DNA of 64,000 nt from Phycisphaeraceae bacterium (GTDB lineage Bacteria > Planctomycetota > Phycisphaerae > Phycisphaerales > UBA1924). Each line of letters opens with the position of its first letter. The stretch's first letter is position 1. Positions 18,499-28,043 of this stretch are shown piece by piece. Below the pieces are notes generated by a model that was given only the letters and a program-made list of their open reading frames with translations, was not told the DNA's origin and did not search any database. The DNA lies in the NCBI GenBank assembly GCA_020639155.1, contig JACKHF010000002.1, positions 248,001 through 312,000 on the forward strand, in the 5' to 3' direction. A program made the translations under genes and the position numbers.

Positions 18499-20862
18499 AT
18501 GTTGGCACAGATTGAGACAATCCCGGCGATGCCGAACAGCGTCCACTTCGGATGGGATCATCCGGTGCCGTTGTGGGTGTGGCCGATTGCATTGATGATC
18601 TGCTGTGGAGTATCGTGGTGGTCGTATCGTGGTTTATCTGGCAGGACACTGTACCGAGGCATGCTGTCATGCGTTCGCGCGGTCCTGCTTTTCGCCCTGC
18701 TTGTTCTGCTTGCTGGTCCACGGATGGAGTCGCCGAATGAGCGCGTCGAAACCGACCAGTTGATCATGCTTGTTGATCGCTCGATCTCGATGACGATCGA
18801 GGATGGGCCGGGTGTGAGTTTTACCCGCGATGAACAGTTGCAGCAGGCTGCGACACACACCCAGCAGCAACTCAAGGAAATGCAGTCGAACGACACCAGC
18901 CGTGTCGTCCGATGGCTTGGATTTGGTTCCGGCGCCTTTGAAATAGATGCAGAAACTTCATCAGAATCCGTCGCTCTGCCCAGCCCGACACAGCTTCGTA
19001 CGCGCATCGGTGCGTCGGTGTCTCAGGCTCTTGATATTGCAGCGGGACAGCCGCTCGCTGGGCTTGTTCTTTTCAGCGATGGCAAAAGCGCAGATGAACT
19101 TTCTTCGGAACTGCTCCAGCGACTGGAAGCGGACCACGTCCCGGTCTTTGTGGTGCCGCTGGGAAGTGCCGAAGCAAAGTTTGATCTCGCCATTGATGAT
19201 GTGACAGCACCGTCGCTTGCATACATCAACGATGATGTTCCAGTACGCGTGCGTCTTCTGCAGCTTGGAAAGAACACACGCGAGTTTGTTCCCGGGGACA
19301 CTGTGCGCATTATTGATGACGCAGATGGATCAGTACTTGCTGAAACAGAACTTACATCAGACATGTTTACTGGAGATGCTGAGCGCATCGCAGATGTGAA
19401 CCTTGTTATTCAGGATTCAGAGGTTGGTCGGCGTTCGCTGCGGGTGGAGGTGCGCACCGCATCAGGTGATCTTTCCGATGCGAACAACTCGATGGATTTG
19501 CCCATGGAGTTTGTGGATGAGCCGATTCGCGTACTATTCCTCGACGGCGGACCGCGATGGGACCAGCGATACGTGAGAGAACTGCTCAACAGGGAACAAT
19601 CAATCCGATCCGCCTCGCTGCAGCTTTCTACCGGCAAGCGATATATCCGTGAGGGCGACATCGAAGTGACGTCGCTCCCGTCGAGTCCGGAGGAATGGGC
19701 CGAGTTTGATGTCGTGATCATCGGAGATGTTCGACCAGAACTCTTCACCGAACCGCAACTCATCAACCTTCGAGATGCGGTTGCTTCACGCGGCACCGGA
19801 CTCCTCTGGATGGCTGGTCCATCGACAACGCCGCACGCATGGGCACAGACACCACTCGCCGACTGTCTACCAATACGTATCGTGGATCACGGGTCATCTC
19901 GCGCACCACGATTTCCGACAGATGTTGTGCTGCGCCGTACAGAGACAGCTGCGCGTCTGGGGCTGCTCGACATGGCGGATCCTGTGCACCCGGGCACGAT
20001 TGATGATCCGGGATGGCCGGCCCGCTTGTCAGCACCTGAGACCGGCTGGTCAAGACTTCGATGGGCAACGCTCATCCAGTTTGAAGACGTGAAGCCAGCA
20101 GCGGAAGTGCTCGCGATGGCTGAGCCTGTTGGCGGCACATCCGCAGACGAACGTCCGCTCGTGCTGATCATGCGTTTTGGCGCAGGACAGGTCGTGTACG
20201 TTGGTACTGACGAGATATGGCGCTGGCGATTCGGGCGTGGTGAGACGCTCCCCGAGCGATTCTGGCTGCCAATCATCAGATCGCAAGCACGCGAACGACT
20301 CTCATCCGTTGGCCGTGGTGTGACCTTCCGCGTTGCGCCCTCGCGCTCGTACGTCGATCAGATCGTCAGACTCGAACTCGGTATTACCGATCAGCGTCTG
20401 CTTGATCTCAAGCACGAGAAGATCGCGATCGAAATCCAGCGCCAGCAAAGCGACGAAGTCGAGCAGGTTGATCTGGTGCCCGAGGACATGGGCAACAGCG
20501 CAAACGCGCGATTCGCGCAGACATGGGTGCCTCGCAAGCCTGGGCGGTACACAATCACAGTGAAGGAGCCGTCGCTCTCCAGCTACAACCTGCAGGTTGA
20601 TATTGACGTGCGCAACATCGACGACGAACTGGCAGACCCCGAGACGAATCACCAGTTGTTGATCGATCTAGCAGAGCGTACAGGCGGGAAGGTGCTCGAC
20701 GGGAACGACATGTCGGCATTGTCACAGCTGCCGAATCGCTCGCGCCGGATTGCGCTCGCGCCGGACACCGAGCCGTTGTGGGACAAGTGGTGGGTACTCA
20801 CCGCATTTCTCGGGCTGCTGGTGATCGAGTGGGTAGGGCGCAAGCTGATCTCGCTTGTCTAA
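18499..20862 (+). CDS. Membrane VWA / glutamine-amidotransferase-like protein
   Basis: A 787-residue protein with two N-terminal membrane helices, a VWA domain whose metal site reads VDRSISM (about residue 92), and a second alpha/beta domain resembling class I glutamine amidotransferases (FLDGGPRWDQRY, about 350) but without an obvious catalytic Cys. A C-terminal membrane helix ends the protein. This layout is usual for the third member of DUF58/BatA cassettes in planctomycetes. ATG 18499 has a distant GGAG; an in-frame ATG lies at 18529 and may be the true start. It converges on gcvP with only 8 bp between the stops. Confidence 0.8.
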   Translation: MLAQIETIPAMPNSVHFGWDHPVPLWVWPIALMICCGVSWWSYRGLSGRTLYRGMLSCVRAVLLFALLVLLAGPRMESPNERVETDQLIMLVDRSISMTIEDGPGVSFTRDEQLQQAATHTQQQLKEMQSNDTSRVVRWLGFGSGAFEIDAETSSESVALPSPTQLRTRIGASVSQALDIAAGQPLAGLVLFSDGKSADELSSELLQRLEADHVPVFVVPLGSAEAKFDLAIDDVTAPSLAYINDDVPVRVRLLQLGKNTREFVPGDTVRIIDDADGSVLAETELTSDMFTGDAERIADVNLVIQDSEVGRRSLRVEVRTASGDLSDANNSMDLPMEFVDEPIRVLFLDGGPRWDQRYVRELLNREQSIRSASLQLSTGKRYIREGDIEVTSLPSSPEEWAEFDVVIIGDVRPELFTEPQLINLRDAVASRGTGLLWMAGPSTTPHAWAQTPLADCLPIRIVDHGSSRAPRFPTDVVLRRTETAARLGLLDMADPVHPGTIDDPGWPARLSAPETGWSRLRWATLIQFEDVKPAAEVLAMAEPVGGTSADERPLVLIMRFGAGQVVYVGTDEIWRWRFGRGETLPERFWLPIIRSQARERLSSVGRGVTFRVAPSRSYVDQIVRLELGITDQRLLDLKHEKIAIEIQRQQSDEVEQVDLVPEDMGNSANARFAQTWVPRKPGRYTITVKEPSLSSYNLQVDIDVRNIDDELADPETNHQLLIDLAERTGGKVLDGNDMSALSQLPNRSRRIALAPDTEPLWDKWWVLTAFLGLLVIEWVGRKLISLV

Positions 20863-20870
20863 TACGAACT

Positions 20871-23870
20871 TCAGTTCGCAACAACCTCATCCACACTGGG
20901 GCACGAGCACATCAGGTTGCGATCGCCGTACGGGTTGTCAACGCGTCCAACGTGCGGCCAGAACTTCGCGTCTCTCAGCCACGCTGCGGGGAACGCAGCT
21001 GTCTCGCGTGAGTATGGATGCGACCAGGTGTTGTTCGATACTGCTGCAATGGTGTGCGGCGAGTGCACCAGCGGGTTGTCGTCGCGCGGGAGTGTGCCCT
21101 GCTCGATCTGCGCGATCTCCTCGCGGATCGAAATGAGCGCGTCGCACAGGCGATCGAGTTCTGCCTTTGGTTCTGACTCGGTCGGCTCGATCATGAGCGT
21201 GCCGGGGACCGGCCAGGCCATCGTCGGCGCGTGGAACCCGTAGTCCATCAGGCGCTTTGCGATGTCGTCGATACGGATTCCAGCGGACTTCTCGAATGAT
21301 CGGCAGTCGAGGATGAACTCGTGCGCGACGCGGTTGTTCTCGCCCGTGTAGACGATTGTGTAATGGTCTTTCAGGCGGTTTGCCATGTAGTTCGCGTTGA
21401 GGATTGCGACTTGGCTTGCCTTGCGCAATCCGACCTCGCCCATCATCGCGATGTACATCCATGAGATGGTCAGCACGCTTGCTGAGCTGTAATGCGCTGC
21501 CGAGACCGGCCCGACGCCGTTGTCTTTCACTTCCTCAAGCGGATTACCGGGAAGGAACGGCGTGAGATGTTCCGCGGTGCAGATCGGTCCCATGCCTGGA
21601 CCGCCGCCGCCGTGCGGGATGGAGAATGTCTTGTGCAGATTGAGATGGCAGACATCTGCGCCGATATCGCCAGGCCGACACAATCCGACCATCGCGTTCA
21701 TGTTCGCGCCGTCAAGATAGACCTGCCCGCCGAACTCGTGCACGATCGCACACAGATCGCGGATGGTCTTCTCAAATACACCATGCGTTGACGGATAGGT
21801 CACCATGATGGCTGCGAGCGTGTCCTTATGCTGCTCGGCCTTGGTGCGAAGATCCGCAAGATCGATGTTGCCCTTCGCGTCGCACGCGACTGCGACGACC
21901 TTGTACCCCGCGGTGATAGCGCTGGCTGGATTGGTGCCGTGTGCGCTCGTGGGGATCAGACAGATGTTCCGATGCCCCTCACCGCGTGATTCGTGGTACG
22001 CTTTGATCGCAAGCAAGCCGGCAAACTCGCCCTGACTGCCCGCGTTCGGCTGGAGCGATGTCGCGTGGAACCCGGTGATACTGGAGAGCCAGCGTTCAAG
22101 ATCCTTGAACATCTCCGCGTATCCGCGCCATTGATCGGCTGGCGCGAACGGATGGATGCGCCCAAACTCGGGCCACGTCACGGGGATCATCTCGCTCGTC
22201 GCGTTGAGTTTCATTGTGCACGACCCGAGCGGGATCATGGAATGCGCGAGCGAGAGATCGCGATTCTCCAGCTTCTTCATGTACCGGAGCAGATCGGTCT
22301 CGGAATGGTACGAGTTGAACACGGGATGCGCCATGAACGCGGTGGTGCGTTCAAGCTCACCGAACTTTGCGAGGCCGCGCGACACAGCTTCCGTATGAAG
22401 CTCGTCAACATTGAGCGACGGACTCGTGCCGCCGTTGAGCGCGGTGAGGACATCGCGCAGATCGCGTGTCGTGGTCGTTTCATCGAGGGAGATGCCGAGC
22501 GTGCCGTCCGCAAAGAGGCGGAAGTTGATGTTGCGAGCCTCGGCTGCTTCGAGCACGGAATCAAGATCAATCTCGTTGAGCTTCACGCGCAGCGTGTCAA
22601 AGAACGCTGTGTCGCCGATGGTCTCGTGCCCGAGCGATTCGATGCCGACGATCGCTGCTGCTGCGAGGTTGTGCACACGGTGTGCGATGGTCCGCAACCC
22701 ATCGGGTCCGTGGTACACGCCGTACATCGATGCGACGATCGCAAGCAATGCCTGTGCTGTGCAGATGTTGGATGTGGCGCGCTCGCGCTTGATGTGCTGC
22801 TCGCGTGTCTGGATCGCCATGCGGTAGGCGGTGTTGCCGTGCGAGTCCTTTGACACGCCGATGATGCGTCCGGGGAGCTTGCGTGCGTGCTTAGCGCTTG
22901 TTGCAATGAACGCCGCGTGCGGGCCGCCGAACCCCATGGGCACGCCGAACCGCTGGCTTGTGCCGATCGCGATATCCGCACCGAGTTCTGCTGGAGGCTT
23001 GATGAGCGTACACGCGAGCAGATCCGTCGCAACAACAACCTGCGCGCCCGCGTCGTGCGCGAGTGCTGCGAGTTTCGATGGATCGATGAGAGAGCCATCG
23101 GTGGTGGGATATTGCAACAGAATGCCCGCGATGGACTTGTCGTCCTTGCGTGAGGTCAGCGCAGAAGCGAGCGCATCAGCAGGCATGACCTCGACGACCG
23201 TGCCAACAGCTTTGGCGCGCGTCTTGACAACAGCAATGGTTTGCGGATGGCAGTGGTCTGCAACAAGAAAGTGTGTGCGTCCCGTGATCGCAACGCACAT
23301 CGTCATCGCTTCCGCAGCTGCAGTCGGTTCATCGAGCAGGGATGCGCCCGCGAGTTCGAACCCGGTCAGGTCCGCGACCATAGTCTGGAAGTTAAGCAAC
23401 GCCTCAAGACGTCCCTGCGAAATCTCCGCCTGGTACGGGGTGTACTGCGTGTACCACCCCGGGTTCTCGATGATGTTGCGAAGAATAACAGCGGGCGTCA
23501 GTGTGTCGTAGTACCCCATGCCGATCATCGATCGATAGACAACGTTCTTGTCAGCCTTGGCTCGCAGGGAGTGGAGCACGCCGGCTTCACCCTGCGCCCA
23601 GTTTGTCTTCAGTTCCAGCGACGACGTGAGCCTGATGGATGATGGGATCGTCTGATCGACCAGTTCATCGAGCGAGCCAAGACCGAGTGTGCTGAGCATT
23701 GCAGCGATGTCCTGATCGGTCGGTCCGATGTGGCGCGGCGCAAACATGTCGCTGGGCTGAAGCACAGAAGGAACCTCCGGTTTCTGGCCCCCGCAGCAAC
23801 TGGATTTGCCGCAGCAGGAGGAACCGACTTGGATGGGTGAGGACGCGGACGGCACAGCGTGTGTTGTCAT
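20871..23870 (-). CDS. gcvP: Glycine dehydrogenase (decarboxylating), P protein of the glycine cleavage system
   Basis: A PLP enzyme that decarboxylates glycine and passes aminomethyl to the lipoylated H protein. It is full length and single-chain (999 aa; about 950 is usual), with both halves present. The PLP lysine lies in NLHKTF, followed by a glycine-rich PHGGGGPGMGP loop. The frame is open to 23990, but the natural-looking start is ATG 23870. The first 50 residues are an extra low-complexity segment holding two Cys-Cys pairs (SSCCGKSSCCGG), absent from the usual family N-terminus. The GcvT and GcvH genes are not nearby. The 5' region contains three potential hairpins (see 23871-24230). 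Confidence 0.95.
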   Translation of the reverse strand: MTTHAVPSASSPIQVGSSCCGKSSCCGGQKPEVPSVLQPSDMFAPRHIGPTDQDIAAMLSTLGLGSLDELVDQTIPSSIRLTSSLELKTNWAQGEAGVLHSLRAKADKNVVYRSMIGMGYYDTLTPAVILRNIIENPGWYTQYTPYQAEISQGRLEALLNFQTMVADLTGFELAGASLLDEPTAAAEAMTMCVAITGRTHFLVADHCHPQTIAVVKTRAKAVGTVVEVMPADALASALTSRKDDKSIAGILLQYPTTDGSLIDPSKLAALAHDAGAQVVVATDLLACTLIKPPAELGADIAIGTSQRFGVPMGFGGPHAAFIATSAKHARKLPGRIIGVSKDSHGNTAYRMAIQTREQHIKRERATSNICTAQALLAIVASMYGVYHGPDGLRTIAHRVHNLAAAAIVGIESLGHETIGDTAFFDTLRVKLNEIDLDSVLEAAEARNINFRLFADGTLGISLDETTTTRDLRDVLTALNGGTSPSLNVDELHTEAVSRGLAKFGELERTTAFMAHPVFNSYHSETDLLRYMKKLENRDLSLAHSMIPLGSCTMKLNATSEMIPVTWPEFGRIHPFAPADQWRGYAEMFKDLERWLSSITGFHATSLQPNAGSQGEFAGLLAIKAYHESRGEGHRNICLIPTSAHGTNPASAITAGYKVVAVACDAKGNIDLADLRTKAEQHKDTLAAIMVTYPSTHGVFEKTIRDLCAIVHEFGGQVYLDGANMNAMVGLCRPGDIGADVCHLNLHKTFSIPHGGGGPGMGPICTAEHLTPFLPGNPLEEVKDNGVGPVSAAHYSSASVLTISWMYIAMMGEVGLRKASQVAILNANYMANRLKDHYTIVYTGENNRVAHEFILDCRSFEKSAGIRIDDIAKRLMDYGFHAPTMAWPVPGTLMIEPTESEPKAELDRLCDALISIREEIAQIEQGTLPRDDNPLVHSPHTIAAVSNNTWSHPYSRETAAFPAAWLRDAKFWPHVGRVDNPYGDRNLMCSCPSVDEVVAN

Positions 23871-24230
23871 GTCTGGTGCAACTCGATCTGGGGGCGCGAA
23901 TGGGGCAACAGACGGATGGCCAATCGGCATGAAAACCGGTCGATGGCACCCGAACAGAATCGTAGACAGAACGCCGATTCTGTCATCCATCAGAGCCCCA
24001 CAAGCCCTGAGATTTCAGGAGAAACCATCCCGCGGAATGCCCGGATTTCTGATGGATCCGGTCCTCGCTCTATGGGTGCGTTGCAATACTTGTCGGTTTG
24101 TCCGGGTACGATGAAAACACGCGCATCAGTTGCGGACATTGGCAACGGTTGGCGGCTGTGTGCGCATCCGGTACCGAGACCATCCCGAATCAGCCGATCC
24201 CACATCAGACGTACAGAGGAGATCCTTGGA
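23871..24230. promoter_or_regulatory. Divergent intergenic region of gcvP and M28 peptidase, with hairpin-forming gcvP leader
   Basis: A 360-bp spacer. In the gcvP direction three hairpins can form. One is CCGGAT/ATCCGG (24041-24046 with 24056-24061), the second is CCTGA/TCAGG near 24006-24019, and the third is a 9-bp stem ACAGAATCG/CGATTCTGT (23954-23962 with 23975-23983, 12-nt loop). A short AAATCTCAGG segment resembles the 3' part of a glycine aptamer, but the rest of the consensus is not found. The peptidase side has an AGAGGAG ribosome-binding site directly before 24231. No convincing sigma-70 promoter was recognised. Confidence 0.35.
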
Positions 24231-26222
24231 ATGAAGCTTTCGATGGCACGCTCAATCGCTCCGGCCCTCGCCCTTATGGGCGCAGCATCCGTGACCCTTG
24301 CCCAGACCGAGTCGGTGATCGAGCCGGACTGGATCGCACCCGATCCTGTCTCCGAGATGCTGATGTCCATGCCATGGGACGTGAAGTTGTACAACCAGCA
24401 CATCACCACGCTTGCCAACCCGTTCTTTGAGGGGCGTGCGCCGGGGCTTCGCGGCAACCGCGATGCAGCGAACTACATCCAGTTTTACCTTGAGCGTGCA
24501 GGTATGAAAGGTGCGTTCTCAAGCGATGGTGGGGCTGCCTCGTACAGGCAGGAGTTCCAGCCTCGTTCGCAGCAGTTGACTGGCACAGGAACAATGTCAT
24601 GGAATCTTGCTGTGTACAGCGGGCCAGTAAAACAGGAACCACGGAAGCTGATCTATGGCGAGGACTTTGTTGCGACGCCGTACTCAGCGAGCGAGAGCTT
24701 CGAAGGCCCGATTGTGTTTGCTGGGTACTCGATCGAGAGCGGGCCCGATGACTACACAAGTTTTCCAGAAGGCGCAGACCTGACGGACTCCATCGCGATG
24801 ATCTTTCGGTTTGAGCCGATGGACAGCGAGGGCAACAGCAAGTGGTCGGAACGCGGGTGGTCGCCGCAGGCGGGGTTCATTCAGAAGCTTCGTGCAGCAA
24901 CATCGCGCGGTGCGAAGGGGATCATTGTTGTGAATGCGCCCGGCGCGAATGATCCACGCGTTGGTTCTCTGCTTGACGCGAATGGGGGCCAGGGCATGGG
25001 CGGCTCGATGCGCGTGCCAATCATGATGATGTCAGTTGACGCAGCGCGCAAGCTCACGCAGGAATCGACCGGGCTTTCACTCGATGATCTCCGTAGAAAG
25101 GCAGATGAGGCGGGACTGGTTGTGCCGCTGAACGCGACAGCATCTATTTCAGCGAATATCACTTCTGGCAAAGTTACAACGAACAATGTTGCTGGTGTGT
25201 TCAGAGGCAATGGCGATCTCGCTGACGAGTACATCGTGATTGGTGCGCACTACGACCACGTCGGATACGGAAAGTTCGGCACTTCAACACCCGATGTGCT
25301 CCACCCCGGCGCGGATGACAACGGCTCTGGCACGAGCGCATGCCTCGTGCTTGCAGAATCACTCGGAAAAATCTGGGCCGACCTGCCCGCGAATCAACCG
25401 AGGCGTTCCGTTGTTGTTGCGCTCTTCAGCGCAGAAGAGAGCGGGCTTGAAGGCTCGCGTTACATGGTGCAGAACCTGCCCATGCCCAAAGAGAGCATCT
25501 ACACCATGGTCAACATGGACATGGTGGGGCGGCTGCGTGAAGGTCGGGTTGATGTGCAGGGCATGGAATCTGCCGAGGGATTGGAAGACCTTGTCTGGCC
25601 AATCCTTGAAGCGTCCGGCATGACCCCTGTCAAGGAACGTCCGACAGGGAACTCTGATCACGCGAGCTTCCGCAATGCGGGCGTGCCCATCGTGAGTCTT
25701 TTTACGGGGTATCACGACGTGTACCACACGCCGGGCGATGTTTCCGAGACGATCAATCGTGTTGGTGCAGTGAAGATTGTGCGCACAGTGCAGGAGATCG
25801 TGATGACACTCGCGACGCATCCCGGCAAGCTGAGTGATCCTGCGCCCAAAGCTACGGTAGCAGCAGCACCATCTCGTCCACAACGTTCAAACCGCTTTGC
25901 GGATTCGTCAAACGATGACGAGGACAAGCCAACCAATCGCACGGGCAGCCGAGTGCGCTTCGGGATCATGCCGGGCAACTACGACGGCATCGTCTCCGGT
26001 GTGCTCATCGACGAGGTGTTCCCGGGCACAACCGCGGACAACGCGGGTCTGAAAGCGGGCGATCGCATGGTCGAGTGGAACGGGAGCAAGCTCGATTCCG
26101 TGCAGGATTGGATGCCGTTCCTCATGGATGCAAAGCCAGGCGACAAGGTCGAGATTGTGTACATCCGCAACAACGAACGCAAGACAACGACAGCGACGTT
26201 GCTTGCTGCCGATGGCGAGTAA
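24231..26222 (+). CDS. Secreted M28 zinc aminopeptidase with PA and PDZ domains
   Basis: An exported metallopeptidase (663 aa). The signal peptide ends near VTLAQ (about 25). A protease-associated insert lies at about residues 130-270. The M28 catalytic domain shows the zinc ligands and base: HYDH (about 343), GADDNGSG, FSAEESGLEG, and a final His in GYHDVYHTPGD. After a Pro/Ser-rich linker, a C-terminal PDZ domain (about 580-660) carries GLKAGDRMVEWNG. All expected catalytic residues are present, so it should be active. ATG 24231 follows AGAGGAGAT. An open frame reaches back to 23859, but that portion has no signal peptide and overlaps gcvP. Confidence 0.92.
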   Translation: MKLSMARSIAPALALMGAASVTLAQTESVIEPDWIAPDPVSEMLMSMPWDVKLYNQHITTLANPFFEGRAPGLRGNRDAANYIQFYLERAGMKGAFSSDGGAASYRQEFQPRSQQLTGTGTMSWNLAVYSGPVKQEPRKLIYGEDFVATPYSASESFEGPIVFAGYSIESGPDDYTSFPEGADLTDSIAMIFRFEPMDSEGNSKWSERGWSPQAGFIQKLRAATSRGAKGIIVVNAPGANDPRVGSLLDANGGQGMGGSMRVPIMMMSVDAARKLTQESTGLSLDDLRRKADEAGLVVPLNATASISANITSGKVTTNNVAGVFRGNGDLADEYIVIGAHYDHVGYGKFGTSTPDVLHPGADDNGSGTSACLVLAESLGKIWADLPANQPRRSVVVALFSAEESGLEGSRYMVQNLPMPKESIYTMVNMDMVGRLREGRVDVQGMESAEGLEDLVWPILEASGMTPVKERPTGNSDHASFRNAGVPIVSLFTGYHDVYHTPGDVSETINRVGAVKIVRTVQEIVMTLATHPGKLSDPAPKATVAAAPSRPQRSNRFADSSNDDEDKPTNRTGSRVRFGIMPGNYDGIVSGVLIDEVFPGTTADNAGLKAGDRMVEWNGSKLDSVQDWMPFLMDAKPGDKVEIVYIRNNERKTTTATLLAADGE

Positions 26223-26237
26223 TCGCAAAGCTGATTA

Positions 26238-26255
26238 CAGCATCAAGGGATGCTG
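26238..26255. terminator. Weak hairpin between convergent M28 and ppk2 genes
   Basis: CAGCATC and GATGCTG form a 7-bp stem with a 4-nt loop 16 bp after the peptidase stop, overlapping the last codons of ppk2. There is no T-run on either strand, so terminator activity is only possible. Confidence 0.25.
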
Positions 26256-27082
26256 ATAATTGGATGTGTTGACCCCGGATGCAGCGCATATGCATTGCCG
26301 ACGATCAATGGATCAACCTCGCCGATTTGCTTTGTATCCTTCTCGTCATAGTTGAGTGTTGTCAGCACATGCCCGATCGCGCCGAGCCTTGCGCGACGCT
26401 TGTCGTCCGACCGGACAACAGTCCACGGCGCATCGCTGGTATGCGTGTGGAAGAACATGTGATCACGTGCAATCGTGTATTCGTCCCACTTCGACACTGC
26501 TGCCTCATCGACAGGACTGAGTTTCCATTGTTTGAACACGTCTGAACGCCGCGATTCAAACCGGATTGCCTGTTCTGCTCTGCTGACCGCAAACCACAGC
26601 TTGAAGAGGTAGATCCCGTCATTGACAAGCAGTCGCTCAAACTCGGGTGTGTCGCGCAGGAACTGGGCGTGCTGTTCGGGCGTGCAGAACCCCATGACCG
26701 GCTCGACACCGGCGCGGTTGTACCACGATCGATCAAAGAACGCGATCTCGCCAGCACTTGGCAGATGGGCAATATACCGCTGGTAGTACCATTGCGTGCG
26801 TTCGGTTTCGTTCGGCTTTGGAAGGGCAACAACTCGCGCGCCGCGCGGATTGAGATGCTCGATAAACCGCTTGATCGTGCCGCCCTTGCCAGCAGCATCA
26901 CGTCCTTCGAAGATGACGAGCACGCGTTGCCCGGTCGCTTTCACCCATCGCTGGAGTTTGAGCAGTTCGATCTGCTGCTGCTCGACCTTGTCCTCGTAGA
27001 CTTTGCGCCGCATGCGCTTGTCGTATGGATAATCGAGATCCTCGAAGTGTTTCTCGTCCGCTTTTTTCTGTTTGTCGCCCAT
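26243..27082 (-). CDS. ppk2: Polyphosphate kinase 2 (PPK2 family)
   Basis: A soluble kinase transferring phosphate between polyphosphate and nucleotides. The Walker A loop GRDAAGKGG is at residues 60-68 and the Walker B/lid region FFDRSWYNRAGVE at 116-127, both typical of single-domain PPK2 (279 aa is about normal). Preferred direction (ADP or GDP phosphorylation) and class cannot be fixed from sequence alone. The frame is open far upstream over proC, but ATG 27082 sits 4 bp after the proC stop and starts the family-like N-terminus, so it is the likely start. Operon with proC. Confidence 0.92.
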   Translation of the reverse strand: MGDKQKKADEKHFEDLDYPYDKRMRRKVYEDKVEQQQIELLKLQRWVKATGQRVLVIFEGRDAAGKGGTIKRFIEHLNPRGARVVALPKPNETERTQWYYQRYIAHLPSAGEIAFFDRSWYNRAGVEPVMGFCTPEQHAQFLRDTPEFERLLVNDGIYLFKLWFAVSRAEQAIRFESRRSDVFKQWKLSPVDEAAVSKWDEYTIARDHMFFHTHTSDAPWTVVRSDDKRRARLGAIGHVLTTLNYDEKDTKQIGEVDPLIVGNAYALHPGSTHPIISIP

Positions 27083-27086
27083 TGGT

Positions 27087-27962
27087 TTACTCTTTGCCCG
27101 ATGCCTGCCCCAACTCTCGGCCGCGATCCCGCGCTTTGACAATAGCATCTGCGACTGTCTGCATGACATCGTGATTGTCCATCTCTGTTGTGGCAGCCTG
27201 CGTCGTGCCTCCCTTGCTTGTGACGGCAGTGCGCAGCTCTTGTGCGGAACTATCGGATGATTCCAGCAGGTGTGCACTTCCAACGACCGTCCTCTCAGCA
27301 AGTGTGCGAGCGGTTGCTGAGTCGAATCCAACTGCTTCCGCGCCTCGCTGCATTGCTTCGACAAGATAGAACAGGTACGCAGGTCCAGATCCTGCAATCG
27401 CAGTAAACGCGTCAAACATCGATTCATCAAGATCAATCAGTGTGCTGGTCGCAGATAGAAGCGTGCGTGCGAAAGTAAGATGTGCTTCATCAACAGTTGC
27501 ACCAGCACAGATGGCAGCAATACCTTTACCCACGCCTGCAGGCGTGTTCGGCATGACTCTGATGACACGGATGTCTGCACTGTATACAGCACGCCTGAAC
27601 TGGTGGCTGATTCCGTCTCGTGTACTCCCAGCGAGAATGGAGATGCAGGTACGAGGATGAGCAAGGAACTTCCGACCCGCCGCCAAATCAAAGGCAGCAC
27701 AGACATCGGACAGATGTTGTGGCTTGACCGCCAGCATCAATATCGTGTCATCTGGAACATGAACAAGCGCTTCCATGACTGATGTCGTGCAACTGGCGCC
27801 GAGATGAGTGAACACCGCGTGCTTGCTGGTGTCTGGTTCTGCCAGAACGAGGTGTTGAGCATTGATTGCGCCGTTGCGGACTGCGGGTACCAGCAGAGCG
27901 GCAGCCATATTGCCAGCGCCGATACACAGCACGTGCGGATGAAGTTGCTGTTCTCTTTCCAT
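27087..27962 (-). CDS. proC: Pyrroline-5-carboxylate reductase
   Basis: The last step of proline synthesis: NAD(P)H-dependent reduction of pyrroline-5-carboxylate. The Rossmann motif IGAGNMA is at residues 14-20. The family signatures RVMPNTPAGVGKG, AGSGPAYLFY and SKGGTTQAA follow in order. SKGGTT replaces the usual SPGGTT. At 291 aa it is close to the usual 270-280. ATG 27962 is chosen because the longer frame to 28004 would run through the terminator of the neighbouring gene. proC and ppk2 are 4 bp apart. Confidence 0.93.
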   Translation of the reverse strand: MEREQQLHPHVLCIGAGNMAAALLVPAVRNGAINAQHLVLAEPDTSKHAVFTHLGASCTTSVMEALVHVPDDTILMLAVKPQHLSDVCAAFDLAAGRKFLAHPRTCISILAGSTRDGISHQFRRAVYSADIRVIRVMPNTPAGVGKGIAAICAGATVDEAHLTFARTLLSATSTLIDLDESMFDAFTAIAGSGPAYLFYLVEAMQRGAEAVGFDSATARTLAERTVVGSAHLLESSDSSAQELRTAVTSKGGTTQAATTEMDNHDVMQTVADAIVKARDRGRELGQASGKE

Positions 27963-27990
27963 GAAGGACGCAGCATAGCAGATATGCAAG

Positions 27991-28020
27991 AAAAAAACGC
28001 CCACAATCAGGTGGGCGTTT
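27991..28020 (-). terminator. Rho-independent terminator of the PEP-CTERM gene
   Basis: A perfect 10-bp stem AAACGCCCAC/GTGGGCGTTT with a 6-nt loop, read on the minus strand and followed by seven T residues. It lies 23 bp after the stop of the gene at 28044-28763 and separates it from proC. Confidence 0.9.
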
Positions 28021-28043
28021 GAAAATCAGGTATTAGCACTGTC

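Noticed and set aside
21993..22853. A 286-codon plus-strand frame inside gcvP (and a 301-codon minus frame inside gyrA, 47304-48209)
   Set aside because: Both lie wholly within highly conserved housekeeping genes on the other strand and show no domain.
23954..24061. A true glycine riboswitch upstream of gcvP
   Set aside because: Only a short AAATCTCAGG segment and hairpins are seen. The conserved GGAGAG and CCGAAG-type core is missing, so it is reported only as a structured leader.
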